Notes: a model not told the origin generated them from the sequence alone. Counted from the first letter of the stretch, positions 1 to 6,763 are shown. The stretch is 16,282 nt of DNA from Bacteroidales bacterium (GCA_030017935.1 JASEGF010000023.1:1-16282); one strand, 5' to 3'. Numbers and translations are program-made.

Positions 1-1
1 C

Positions 2-148
2 TTTGCCAAAGGCTCGTGTGGCGAAGTACGGTCTATGCTAATTATTGCTCATGAGCTTAAAAAAATAAACACTTCCGATTATGAAGCATTACTTTCCCTT
101 TCAGAGGAAATATCAAAAATACTATTTGGTTTAATTAACAAATTATAA
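2..148 (+). CDS. Four-helix-bundle (S23/Avd-like) protein, C-terminal fragment
   Basis: This is an open frame entering from the left edge and ending at TAA 146-148; 48 residues are visible. The residues AKGSCGEVRSMLIIAHEL, then a polar turn, then EEISKILFGLINKL, match the last two helices of the four-helix-bundle family (23S rRNA intervening-sequence protein, PF05635), whose usual C-terminal pattern is AKGS..E.R.QL.IA.EL followed by an E-I-...-L-..-LI-..L helix. The same fold includes Avd, the accessory protein of diversity-generating retroelements, which binds the reverse transcriptase. The stop is 20 bases before the start of the FISUMP gene, so the two may be co-transcribed. Family membership is fairly clear; whether it is an Avd or an ordinary S23-type protein cannot be decided from the fragment. 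Confidence 0.75.
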   Translation, partial: FAKGSCGEVRSMLIIAHELKKINTSDYEALLSLSEEISKILFGLINKL

Positions 149-168
149 AATTTTAAAACAGAATAATC

Positions 169-1521
169 ATGAAAAAAAATTTTTTAAAAACAATTATGAT
201 ACTTGGGGCTTTAACCTTGTACCTTTTTCCTGCATACGGGCAATCACCTGAAAAAATGAGCTATCAGGCAGTAATTAGAAACAGTAGCGACCAACTTGTA
301 ACAGACCAGCTAGTTGGAATGCAAATCAGCATTCTGCAAGGCTCTGCAAGCGGAACAGCGGTTTATGTAGAAACGCAAACGCCTACGACTAATGCCAATG
401 GTTTGGTAAGCATAGAAATTGGAGACGGAACAGTTGTAAGTGGTGATTTCACCACCATTGACTGGGCAAACGGTCCTTATTTTATTAAAACTGAAACTGA
501 CCCGACAGGTGGTATAAATTACACTATTACAGGCACAAGTCAGTTATTAAGTGTGCCGTATGCGTTACATGCTAAAACGGCTGAAAGTATTAGCGGTACT
601 GTAACAGAAACCGACCCTATATTTACAGGCAGTCAGGCAGCAAACATAACAGCAACCGACATTACCAATTTGGGCAATCTATCAGGCGTAAACACGGGCG
701 ACCAGGATTTAAGTGCATTAGCAACAAAAACTGCTTTGGGCGATTCCACAGCACAGGTACGCAGCGAAATACCTGATGTAAGCGGTTTTTTAACAAGTGA
801 AACCGACCCCAGCGTACCTACCGGTACACAAGCCGGCGATATGCAATACTGGAACGGCACAGCATGGGTAACTGTTGCAGCAGGATACGAAGGAGCTACC
901 TTGCAAATGATAGGCGGTGTACCAACATGGACAGGTGGAACACCACCTAGCGTAACCAACCCTACTACCGGTAAAATCTGGATGGACCGCAACCTTGGCG
1001 CTTCACAAGTAGCCACCAGCAGCACCGATGCCGCAGCTTATGGCGACCTCTACCAATGGGGACGTGGCGCCGATGGTCACCAAAGCAGAACATCAAGCAC
1101 AACAACTACATTGTCAACAAGCGACACTCCCGGACATGGCAATTTTATTACTACTGGCGATATTGACCCTTGCGATTGGCGCAGCCCACAAAACGACAAT
1201 TTATGGCAGGGTGTAAGCGGCACTAATAACCCTTGCCCAAGTGGTTACCGCTTACCAACCGAAGCAGAATGGAACGCCGAGCGTACAAGTTGGGGCAGCA
1301 ATAATGCAGCAGGGGCTTTCGCCTCACCGCTTAAATTGCCCATGGCAGGCAGCCGCTTATACAGCGATGGTTCGCTCGACTATGTGGGTTCCCTCGGCGT
1401 CTATTGGTCGAGTACCGTATTTTCTACCAATTCACGGGGCTTGAGTTTCAACAGTAGCAATGTTGACATATTCATCGACTACCGGGCGCTCGGACTCTCT
1501 GTGCGTTGCATTAAGGATTGA
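169..1521 (+). CDS. Exported FISUMP-domain surface protein with hypervariable-looking C-terminus
   Basis: A 450-residue protein with a signal peptide (residues 1-24, K-rich start, hydrophobic core, cleavage near AYG-Q). Residues 27-138 are the Bacteroidota N-terminal module containing MSYQAVIRN and LLSVPYALHAKTAE, seen in many tail-fibre-like and adhesin-like surface proteins. A Thr/Asp-rich linker (140-265) holds repeated TETDP motifs (147-150, 210-214) and a GDMQYWNGTAWV segment. Residues 268-450 are a FISUMP domain (Fibrobacter succinogenes major paralogous domain, C-type-lectin-like fold): GKIWMDRNLGAS, LYQWGRGADGHQ, CPSGYRLPTEAEW, GVYWSST and the terminal LSVRCIKD. The last 40 codons resemble a DGR variable repeat (see separate entry). 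Base composition is far richer in GC than in the right half. The role is probably ligand binding at the cell surface; the ligand is unknown. Start ATG 169 gives a complete signal peptide. Confidence 0.88.
   Translation: MKKNFLKTIMILGALTLYLFPAYGQSPEKMSYQAVIRNSSDQLVTDQLVGMQISILQGSASGTAVYVETQTPTTNANGLVSIEIGDGTVVSGDFTTIDWANGPYFIKTETDPTGGINYTITGTSQLLSVPYALHAKTAESISGTVTETDPIFTGSQAANITATDITNLGNLSGVNTGDQDLSALATKTALGDSTAQVRSEIPDVSGFLTSETDPSVPTGTQAGDMQYWNGTAWVTVAAGYEGATLQMIGGVPTWTGGTPPSVTNPTTGKIWMDRNLGASQVATSSTDAAAYGDLYQWGRGADGHQSRTSSTTTTLSTSDTPGHGNFITTGDIDPCDWRSPQNDNLWQGVSGTNNPCPSGYRLPTEAEWNAERTSWGSNNAAGAFASPLKLPMAGSRLYSDGSLDYVGSLGVYWSSTVFSTNSRGLSFNSSNVDIFIDYRALGLSVRCIKD
1408..1521 (+). other. Candidate DGR variable repeat (VR) at the 3' end of the FISUMP gene
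   Basis: This covers the last 38 codons of the FISUMP gene (residues 414-450 plus stop). The scaffold residues typical of FISUMP/CLec variable proteins are kept: WSST, R423, F427, N428-S-S-N, R439-A, G442-LSVRCIKD. Between them many codons have the form NNC or NNT with unrelated first two bases: gtt, gac, then ttc, atc, gac, tac at 1471-1482, and ctc at 1489-1491. That is the pattern left when adenines of AAC/AAT codons in a template are randomised by mutagenic retrohoming. The 3' end (gga ctc tct gtg cgt tgc) would correspond to the invariant GC-rich initiation site. No template repeat or reverse transcriptase is in the window, so this is inferred from codon pattern and family knowledge only. 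Confidence 0.5.
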
Positions 1522-1591
1522 CCCTGTGATTAGCGAAGCGATTTAATACTTTGACCATGATAAAAAGCCCAAAGGTCTTACAGCAATAACT

Positions 1592-1645
1592 TTAGGCAAC
1601 GCCCTAAGATTTGGGGCAACGCCCCAAAAAACGCCCCAACGGGGC
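1592..1645. repeat. Cluster of GC-rich palindromes upstream of the transposase (REP-like)
   Basis: Three consecutive short hairpins all have AAC as loop: ttaggc-aac-gccctaa (1592-1607, one bulged base), ttggggc-aac-gccccaa (1611-1627, perfect 7-bp stem), and gcccc-aac-ggggc (1633-1645, perfect 5-bp stem). They lie 35 bases before the Y1 transposase gene. REP-type palindromes are the known partners of this transposase class (RAYTs), so these are probably its cognate sequences. A role as terminator for the FISUMP transcript is possible, but no T-run follows. Confidence 0.65.
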
Positions 1646-1680
1646 AAAAGCAAACAATTAAAACAAATAAAATATATAAT

Positions 1681-2133
1681 ATGCCACAATCATTATCGTT
1701 AGTTTACACTCATATAGTATTTAGTACAAAAAACAGGGTAAAACTAATAGACGAACCCATACAACACAGACTTTTTGAATATCTCGGAGGGGTATGTAAA
1801 GGATTAGAATGTAATCCTCTGAAGGTGGGCGGCTACCTCGACCATGTTCATATTTTATGCACCCTGTCTCGAAAAATCACACAGGCAAAACTATTAGAAG
1901 AAATAAAAAAAGAATCTTCAAAGTGGATAAAAACTATTGATAGTAAATATCAAAATTTTTATTGGCAAAATGGATATGGTAGTTTTTCAGTTAACCCATC
2001 TGAAATTGATAAGGTTGTTAAGTATATCCAAAACCAGGAGGAACACCATAAGAAAAGAACATTTCAGGATGAATACATGGCTTTTTTGAAGGAATATAAT
2101 ATTGAATATGACGAAAGATATGTTTGGGATTGA
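1681..2133 (+). CDS. REP-associated tyrosine (Y1, HUH) transposase, IS200-like
   Basis: A 150-residue single-domain Y1 transposase (TnpA/RAYT type, IS200/IS605 superfamily). It is a DNA-nicking, strand-transferring enzyme that works on single-stranded hairpins. The opening SLVYTHIVFSTKNR is the typical first strand of the family. The HUH metal motif is H55-V-H57 in YLDHVHIL. The predicted catalytic tyrosine is Y115 in KVVKYIQNQEEHH, preceded by WQNGYGSFSVNPSEID. Length equals that of intact members and no frameshift or stop is seen, so it could be active. No TnpB or IS605 partner is present. It is flanked on both sides by GC-rich palindromes (1592-1645 and 2142-2220), supporting a RAYT rather than a classical IS. 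Start ATG 1681 opens directly into the conserved fold. Confidence 0.9.
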   Translation: MPQSLSLVYTHIVFSTKNRVKLIDEPIQHRLFEYLGGVCKGLECNPLKVGGYLDHVHILCTLSRKITQAKLLEEIKKESSKWIKTIDSKYQNFYWQNGYGSFSVNPSEIDKVVKYIQNQEEHHKKRTFQDEYMAFLKEYNIEYDERYVWD

Positions 2134-2141
2134 TTGCTTTC

Positions 2142-2220
2142 GCCCTTTCAGGGCTGGTGTGTTGGCATTGCAAAACAACAGGGTGTTGCCATTCTTTGAT
2201 GCTACTGCCCCTTTGGGGCA
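2142..2220. repeat. Palindrome cluster downstream of the transposase (REP-like)
   Basis: Starting 9 bases after the transposase stop: gccct-ttc-agggc (2142-2154), then a spacer containing two near copies of an 8-mer, tgttggca (2160-2167) and tgttgcca (2184-2191), then tgcccc-ttt-ggggca (2206-2220, perfect 6-bp stem). The order of a CCCTTTCAGGG hairpin, a central element and a CCCC/GGGG hairpin recalls the 3' flanks of many Bacteroidota RAYT genes as I remember them. It mirrors the upstream palindromes at 1592-1645, so the element is probably about 1592-2220. Some of these hairpins could also end transcription. Confidence 0.65.
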
Positions 2221-2323
2221 TTCCCTGGTTCAAAATAACGCATTAATTAATAAAATGATTACCTGTAGTTTCCCGCTTGCCAAATTGTTTATTTTGCAAT
2301 ACAAATTTTAAAAAGGATGTTTT

Positions 2324-3721
2324 ATGAAAAAACTCAAAACCATAATTATTTTACTATTTATTTGTGCTTTTGCTTATACCCAAAACAGCATTATAGGCTC
2401 ATTTACAGGTCTCGCCAACCAACAAATCAAACTTGTTGGCTTTAATGGTTTTAATACTTATTTAATTGATAGCATACAAGCCAATGAAAAGGGTGAGTTT
2501 GAATTGAAATACAGTAAAAATGATTACGGCATTGGATATCTTTTGTCGCAAGTCAATGAAAGTTTTATTGTTATTCTATCAGGTGAAAGTTTAAAGGTAA
2601 AAGGAGAAAGTTTGGCTAAAACTGAGAGTATAAAGATAGTTGATGGTATTGAAAATAAGTTGTTTGAGCAATATGCCACGGAGCATCCACGCCGCGAACA
2701 AACCCTGAGTGCATGGGATTACCTATCAAAGATTTACAGTAAAGATTCGCTTTTTGCAGTTCATGAAACCCCAAAGAAGGCAATAGAAACAGAAAAACGG
2801 AGAATTAAAGCAGAAGACAGTATATTTTTGGCTGCTTTATCCCAAGATTCTTATGTAAGTTATTATTTACCGCTACGTAAATTGGTGAGTTCGGTTTATA
2901 CCATAGCACAATACCGCACCGATGAAATTCCGGCAACAATACAAGCGTTCAGACAAATAGATTACACCGATAACCGCCTTTATAAAAGCGGCTTGCTGAA
3001 AGAAGTTATCGAAAGTCATTTTTGGCTGATTGAAAACAGCGGTCGCTCGTTGGATTCTGTTTACATAGAAATGAATAAATCCATTGATATTTTGGTTGAA
3101 AATCTTTTGGAAGACGAGCAAAAGTTAAACGCAATAACAGAAAACTTATTCAAACTATTGGAGAAACGCAGCTTGTTCAATGCTTCGGAGTATTTGGCGT
3201 TAAAACTGCTCAACGAACAAGGCTGCACCATTGATAATGATTTTGCGGCACAATTGGAAAGCTACCGTGCCATGAAAAAAGGAAATACAGCACCGGATAT
3301 TGAATTTAAAGGCGATGTTTTTGCTCCGGCTTACGAAACAAGTAATATTCCAAAAAAAATATCCGATATAAAAAGCGATTATACAGTAGTTGTATTTGGG
3401 GCAAGTTGGTGTCCGCAATGCCCACAAGAATTGTCGCAAATTGCAAAACAATATGCTAAATGGAAAAAGCAAGGTGTCGAAGTTGTATTTATATCGCTTG
3501 ACGAAGATGAGAAACTATTTAAAAGTTTTGCCAGTGTGTTTCCTTTTATAAGCATTTGTGATTACCAAAAATGGGAAAGCCCTGTTGCAAAAGATTATCA
3601 TATTTTTGCTACCCCAACTATCTATTTACTTGATAATAAACGAGAGATTTTGCTTCGACCAAATTCGGTTAGTCAGTTAGATTCATGGGTAGACTGGTAT
3701 TTGGTGCAGGGGAATAAATAA
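2324..3721 (+). CDS. Exported TlpA-family thioredoxin-like protein with N-terminal DUF4369-like domain
   Basis: A 465-residue protein with a signal peptide (residues 1-20, hydrophobic IIILLFICAFAY, cleavage near TQ-N). C6-20 contains no lipobox at the cleavage point, so it is probably soluble periplasmic. Residues 21-110 look like the small beta-rich DUF4369-type domain (GSFTGLANQQIKLVGF). Residues 120-315 are helical and charged. Residues 320-465 form a thioredoxin fold: TAPDIEFKG entry, active site W362-C363-P-Q-C366-P, FISLDED strand, and the cis-proline loop ATPTIYLL (P431). The C-P-Q-C redox pair is intact, so disulfide exchange at the envelope is likely; substrates are unknown. A purine-rich stretch (aaaagga, 2311-2317) precedes ATG 2324. 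It stands alone on the plus strand after the RAYT element. Confidence 0.85.
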   Translation: MKKLKTIIILLFICAFAYTQNSIIGSFTGLANQQIKLVGFNGFNTYLIDSIQANEKGEFELKYSKNDYGIGYLLSQVNESFIVILSGESLKVKGESLAKTESIKIVDGIENKLFEQYATEHPRREQTLSAWDYLSKIYSKDSLFAVHETPKKAIETEKRRIKAEDSIFLAALSQDSYVSYYLPLRKLVSSVYTIAQYRTDEIPATIQAFRQIDYTDNRLYKSGLLKEVIESHFWLIENSGRSLDSVYIEMNKSIDILVENLLEDEQKLNAITENLFKLLEKRSLFNASEYLALKLLNEQGCTIDNDFAAQLESYRAMKKGNTAPDIEFKGDVFAPAYETSNIPKKISDIKSDYTVVVFGASWCPQCPQELSQIAKQYAKWKKQGVEVVFISLDEDEKLFKSFASVFPFISICDYQKWESPVAKDYHIFATPTIYLLDNKREILLRPNSVSQLDSWVDWYLVQGNK

Positions 3722-3744
3722 ATAAAAATGAAAAGAAAAATAGC

Positions 3745-3849
3745 ATGACAAAAACCAACGAAACGCTAACAAGGTATATAAAAAATTGGGGAGATAGCGA
3801 TGAAATTGAACAGTATAGCTCATTTAACTTTGTACGGGTTGACAGGTAA
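3745..3849 (+). pseudogene. Small open frame, possible 5' remnant of a lost gene
   Basis: ATG 3745 to TAA 3847 encodes 34 residues containing LTRYIKNWGDSDEIEQYSSF. The composition is protein-like (mixed acidic, aromatic and polar residues, no low complexity), unlike other chance frames in the region, and it begins 23 bases after the TlpA-like stop. It could be a truncated N-terminus cut off by insertion of the repeat-bounded unit, or a genuine short peptide. No family is recognised. Confidence 0.25.
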
Positions 3850-3894
3850 TCACACGCAATCCTCAACTGCAGCAAGCGTGGGATCATTATGGTG

Positions 3895-3957
3895 CATTGT
3901 AAAACTAAAAAATATTTTAATGAGTTTGCCGTTTAAAAAAGAAACTAAAAAGAGTTT
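3895..3957. repeat. Direct repeat, left copy (flanks nuclease gene)
   Basis: The core aatattttaatgagtttgcc (3911-3930) is identical to 5338-5357. Similarity extends on both sides: cattgtaaaac against cattataaaaa on the left, and A-rich gtttaaaaaagaaac against attttaaaaagaaac on the right. The two copies are 1.43 kb apart in the same orientation and enclose the gene at 4125-5177. Confidence 0.75.
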
Positions 3958-4124
3958 CCCCGCTCCGAGAATAACAGAATAAATGTTGAAAACTTTTTTA
4001 AAAAATTGGGCAGAATGGGAAAAAGTTATATATTTGCTGCGTAAATAAGACGTTATATGCAGCCAAAGAAAACAATAACAAATAAAAGTGCGGAGTCAGC
4101 ACTATAAACACTGACAAAATTAAA

Positions 4125-5177
4125 ATGAAAATTTATGCATTAAAGGGACCATCTTCTGAGGACTACGGCCAAGACAAGTTAAAAGAAATTCAACAGTTTC
4201 TGTCGGACTCAATTAAAAATGGTGTGTCAAGATTCGGTTGGAGTTACATTGATACAGCTGATTTAACAACACTTCAAACCAAACAGTGGCAAGAAATGGA
4301 TGAGAAAGAAAAGAATTGCTGGGCAAAAGCAAATTTTCTTCTCGGAGTTCAAAAAGGCGATTGGATTGTTCATATCAATCTGCCATATTGGGGTGCTTGT
4401 CTTGCAGGACAGGTGATCGAAACATATTCTTTTGAACAAAACGGAAACTACTTAGGTGATTACCGTCATCTCTTGAAACTTGATAAAAACTCAATCGTAG
4501 AGTTTGAAAGAAACGATGACAGAGTTTTGCCAATAATAAGCAGTCGATTGAAATTGCAAGGACGATACTGGACCATTCAATACATTGATGAATTTTTACA
4601 GACAATTAAAAATTTAAAAGAGGAATCATTGGGAAAAAAAGAAAATGAGAACAATGGCATTTTCTATCTAAAAAAAGAATTATCACCACTGCTTAAAAAT
4701 ATGACAGAAAAGATTCAAAAGACACATCCTGCTGGTAAACTTGAAAATTTTATTGCAGAAGTTTTCCGTAAAATTCCGAGTGTTGTAAAAGTTAATGAAT
4801 ACGGCAGACACAAGGGGTGGGGAACGGACAGCGGTGCTGACTTAATTGTTACTTACAAATCAGGACTTTCAATTAGCAATTTAGAGAAGGAAGAAATACT
4901 TGTTGTGCAAGTAAAATCATACACGGGAAAACATTTGGATACAAATGCAGTTGAGCAAATTGGGACAGCAATAAAGAAATTTCAAGCAAATGCAGGACTA
5001 ATTATTACAACAGCAGAAAGTACGGATAATCTTGAAAAAGAAATTGAAAAATTAAGTAACAGTTTAAGTAGGCCAGAGCAAGATGGTGGATTGAATAAAC
5101 CTATTCCCATTGGATTAATTGCAGGAGAAGAAGTTGCAAAATTCGTTCTCAAATACGGTGGACAACTTATACTGTGA
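4125..5177 (+). CDS. Restriction-endonuclease-like protein (PUA/EVE-like + Mrr-type PD-(D/E)xK)
   Basis: A 350-residue cytoplasmic protein without signal peptide. The N-terminal half (about 60-155) has GDWIVHINLPYWGACLAGQV and later GRYWTIQYIDEF, like the PUA/EVE-type folds that read modified bases in DNA. A charged linker (160-200) follows. The C-terminal half is an Mrr_cat-like nuclease: helix E207 in LENFIAEVFRKI, D239 in GADLIVTY, then Q262-V-K264 in VVQVKSY, and VEQIG..I as the following helix. These form the GxD...QxK variant of the PD-(D/E)xK site, with all key residues present. A type IV-like enzyme cutting modified or foreign DNA is likely; the exact target is inferred only. No methylase or helicase partner is adjacent. 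It lies between direct repeats (3895, 5322) as a single-gene, probably mobile, defence cassette. Start ATG 4125 is the first in frame. Confidence 0.75.
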   Translation: MKIYALKGPSSEDYGQDKLKEIQQFLSDSIKNGVSRFGWSYIDTADLTTLQTKQWQEMDEKEKNCWAKANFLLGVQKGDWIVHINLPYWGACLAGQVIETYSFEQNGNYLGDYRHLLKLDKNSIVEFERNDDRVLPIISSRLKLQGRYWTIQYIDEFLQTIKNLKEESLGKKENENNGIFYLKKELSPLLKNMTEKIQKTHPAGKLENFIAEVFRKIPSVVKVNEYGRHKGWGTDSGADLIVTYKSGLSISNLEKEEILVVQVKSYTGKHLDTNAVEQIGTAIKKFQANAGLIITTAESTDNLEKEIEKLSNSLSRPEQDGGLNKPIPIGLIAGEEVAKFVLKYGGQLIL

Positions 5178-5198
5178 TAAACTGCCAGCTGCCAACAA

Positions 5199-5307
5199 AC
5201 GGTATAAACAATAATGGTATCAAGGGTTTACGAAGGTTTCTACCCACAGTAAAGTATATGCACGATGGATAAGAAAGCAGCTCCGCAACTATTACTGTTC
5301 ATACCGT
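5199..5307. repeat. Long imperfect inverted repeat (attC-like hairpin)
   Basis: The left arm acggtataaacaataatggt (5199-5218) and the right arm actattactgttcataccgt (5288-5307) are reverse complements at 17 of 20 positions and enclose 69 bases. If the bottom strand folds, two of the three mismatches become T·G wobbles, so the bottom strand folds better than the top. A hairpin of this size just after a lone accessory gene resembles integron attC sites, but I do not see canonical RYYYAAC/GTTRRRY core sites, so that identity is unproven. Confidence 0.55.
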
Positions 5308-5321
5308 CAACCATTAACGTT

Positions 5322-5388
5322 CATTATAAAAAAACACAATATTTTAATGAGTTTGCCATTTTAAAAAGAAACACAAAAGAAGTATTTA
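5322..5388. repeat. Direct repeat, right copy (flanks nuclease gene)
   Basis: The core at 5338-5357 is identical over 20 bases to 3911-3930, with A-rich similarity on both sides. It lies 145 bases after the nuclease stop and 15 bases after the long hairpin. Confidence 0.75.
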
Positions 5389-5579
5389 AACTATTGCAAA
5401 ACGGTATTATGAAGTGATTTGCAATAAAACAAGCAAACAGCGATGGGCAAGAAACAATTTTGTAGGGGGTTAAAATTTTAAACCCTTAAAATCATTTCCC
5501 CATTAGAGATTTTTCTTTATTCCTTTCTTTTCATACTTGGAAAAGAAAGAATTTATAAGAAAATTTTAATTAGTTTTTA

Positions 5580-5587
5580 TAAATTTG
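5580..5587 (+). promoter_or_regulatory. Possible -7 promoter box (TAnnTTTG)
   Basis: TAAATTTG fits the Bacteroidota -7 consensus exactly and sits 12 bases before ATG 5600. No clear -33 TTG is seen at the right distance and the leader would be very short, so this is a weak call. Confidence 0.3.
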
Positions 5588-5599
5588 CAAAAAATTATT

Positions 5600-6742
5600 A
5601 TGATGAATTTCATATGGAATATACCTACAAGATTGCATTTTGGGAAAGATTGTGTGAAAAAACTGGGCAGTACAATTAATGATTATGCAAGTAACGTTTT
5701 AATCATAACTGGAGCAAACTCATCTAAACAGAATGGCAGTTTAGATGATGTTATCAATCAACTAAAATTATCAAATATTAAATTTCATATTTTAGATAAA
5801 GTAAAATCAAATCCACGTGTAGAAGAGGTGAGAGAAGGTATCGCCATTGCAAAAAAAGAAAATGTTGACGCAATTATAGCTATCGGTGGAGGCAGTGCTA
5901 TAGATAGTGCCAAAGCTATTGCTGCTGGTTTTTATTATGATGGGGATGTATGGGATTTTTATGAATATATTGTGAAACCTACCAAAGCTTTACCAATAGT
6001 AGCAATAAATACTTTAGCAGCTACTGGTAGCGAAATGAATGGCACCTCAGTTTTACAAAATCAAGAAAAAGAAGTAAAAACAGCTATCGGCTCAGTATTA
6101 CTTTTTCCTAAAGATACATTCTGTGATCCTACTTACACAATCTCTGTACCTTTAAACTATACTATTTACGGGATGGCAGACATCATAGCACATCTATGGG
6201 AAGCATTTTTCGGTATGGGTGATGCAACTTTATCAGATAGATTCGGAAAAGCAATATTTGATGAAATAATGGAATATGGACCTTTACTTTTAGATGATTT
6301 AACTAATTATGAATATAGAGAAAAAATAATGTATGCTTCTACCTGTGCACTAAACGGGTTAACTATTATGGGCAAAAAAACAGGAGATTGGGGAGTGCAT
6401 GATATTGGTCATCATCTTTCTCTACTTTATGATGTACCTCACGGTGCGTCTTTATCTGTAGTATATCCCGCATGGCTTAATTGGCTAAAAAACAAAAGTG
6501 CTTATGGTATTACAAAATTTGGATTAACATATTTTGATAATGATGATCCGGATATTATCATCCTAAAAGCAATAGAAAGTCTAAAAGCTATACAAGCACC
6601 TATTAAACTAAAAGATTTAAATATTCCTAATCTGAATAAAGAATATTTCTTGCATTTATTAACAAAAAATAAGGCTACTGGTGCATTTTATCAATTAGAT
6701 GAAGCTGATCTGAAATGGATAGTAGATGAATTATTCAAATAA
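5600..6742 (+). CDS. Iron-type NAD(P)H-dependent alcohol/aldehyde dehydrogenase (YqhD/BDH family)
   Basis: A cytoplasmic group III (iron-activated) alcohol dehydrogenase of the butanol dehydrogenase/YqhD branch, which reduces aldehydes with NAD(P)H. From ATG 5600 it is 380 residues, the usual family length. A TTG 15 bases upstream is in frame, but the N-terminus MNFIWNIPTRLHFG right after 5600 fits the family, so ATG 5600 or 5603 is preferred. The nucleotide-binding loop is AIGGGSAIDSAKA (about 94-106), followed by TLAATGSEMN. Metal ligands D194 and H198 (GMADIIAH), H267 (GVHDIGHH) and H281 (VPHG) are all present, at the same numbers known for E. coli YqhD. The mtgA gene starts 21 bases downstream, so the two are probably one transcript despite unrelated jobs. 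Expected role: aldehyde detoxification or fermentation. Confidence 0.93.
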   Translation: MMNFIWNIPTRLHFGKDCVKKLGSTINDYASNVLIITGANSSKQNGSLDDVINQLKLSNIKFHILDKVKSNPRVEEVREGIAIAKKENVDAIIAIGGGSAIDSAKAIAAGFYYDGDVWDFYEYIVKPTKALPIVAINTLAATGSEMNGTSVLQNQEKEVKTAIGSVLLFPKDTFCDPTYTISVPLNYTIYGMADIIAHLWEAFFGMGDATLSDRFGKAIFDEIMEYGPLLLDDLTNYEYREKIMYASTCALNGLTIMGKKTGDWGVHDIGHHLSLLYDVPHGASLSVVYPAWLNWLKNKSAYGITKFGLTYFDNDDPDIIILKAIESLKAIQAPIKLKDLNIPNLNKEYFLHLLTKNKATGAFYQLDEADLKWIVDELFK

Positions 6743-6763
6743 TTACTTGAATTCATTTTTAGT

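Larger units (their letters stand above)
3722..4124. other. 403-bp intergenic region with repeat and probable gene debris
   Basis: There is no convincing full gene here. It contains a 34-codon open frame (3745-3849), a 21-codon frame (3983-4048), one copy of the direct repeat shared with 5322-5388, and two copies of aaaaaattggg (3780-3790, preceding gagatagcg, and 4000-4010, preceding cagaatgg). Around 4036-4063 the arms gctgc and gcagc enclose 18 bases that include gacgttatat. The region looks like the boundary of an inserted unit that carries the nuclease gene. Confidence 0.5.
5178..5599. other. 422-bp intergenic region after the nuclease gene
   Basis: No gene is seen. In order it holds a long imperfect hairpin (5199-5307), the right copy of the direct repeat (5322-5388), and a small stem GGGTT...AACCC (5467-5485) around AAAATTTTA that could slow transcription. 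A possible promoter box for the alcohol dehydrogenase gene follows at 5580-5587. The sequence gccaacaaacggtata at 5191 resembles gctaacaaggtata at 3765, and each lies 146-147 bases before its copy of the direct-repeat core. This suggests that the repeated unit may be about 200 bp with a diverged middle. Confidence 0.5.

Noticed and set aside
633..1025. 130-codon open frame on the minus strand inside the FISUMP gene
   Set aside because: It lies fully antisense to a well-supported gene, has no recognisable domain, and its length follows from the GC-rich codon pattern of the real gene.
2102..2311. 69-codon frame overlapping the end of the transposase gene
   Set aside because: It translates the palindrome cluster after the transposase; no domain, and it overlaps the real gene.
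3800..3982. 60-codon plus-strand frame in the intergenic region
   Set aside because: It runs through the direct repeat, its composition is not protein-like, and the same repeat at 5322-5388 does not keep the frame open. It is more likely repeat DNA.
3765..4063. Possible integron attC site on the left flank of the nuclease gene (gctaacaa ... gacgttatatgc)
   Set aside because: The motifs do not fit the RYYYAAC/GTTRRRY core sites and I could not pair long arms across the region; only the right-flank hairpin is well supported.
5585..5599. TTG at 5585 as start of the alcohol dehydrogenase
   Set aside because: The TTG overlaps the TAnnTTTG box, and family members begin at the position of ATG 5600/5603, so the extra five residues are not supported.
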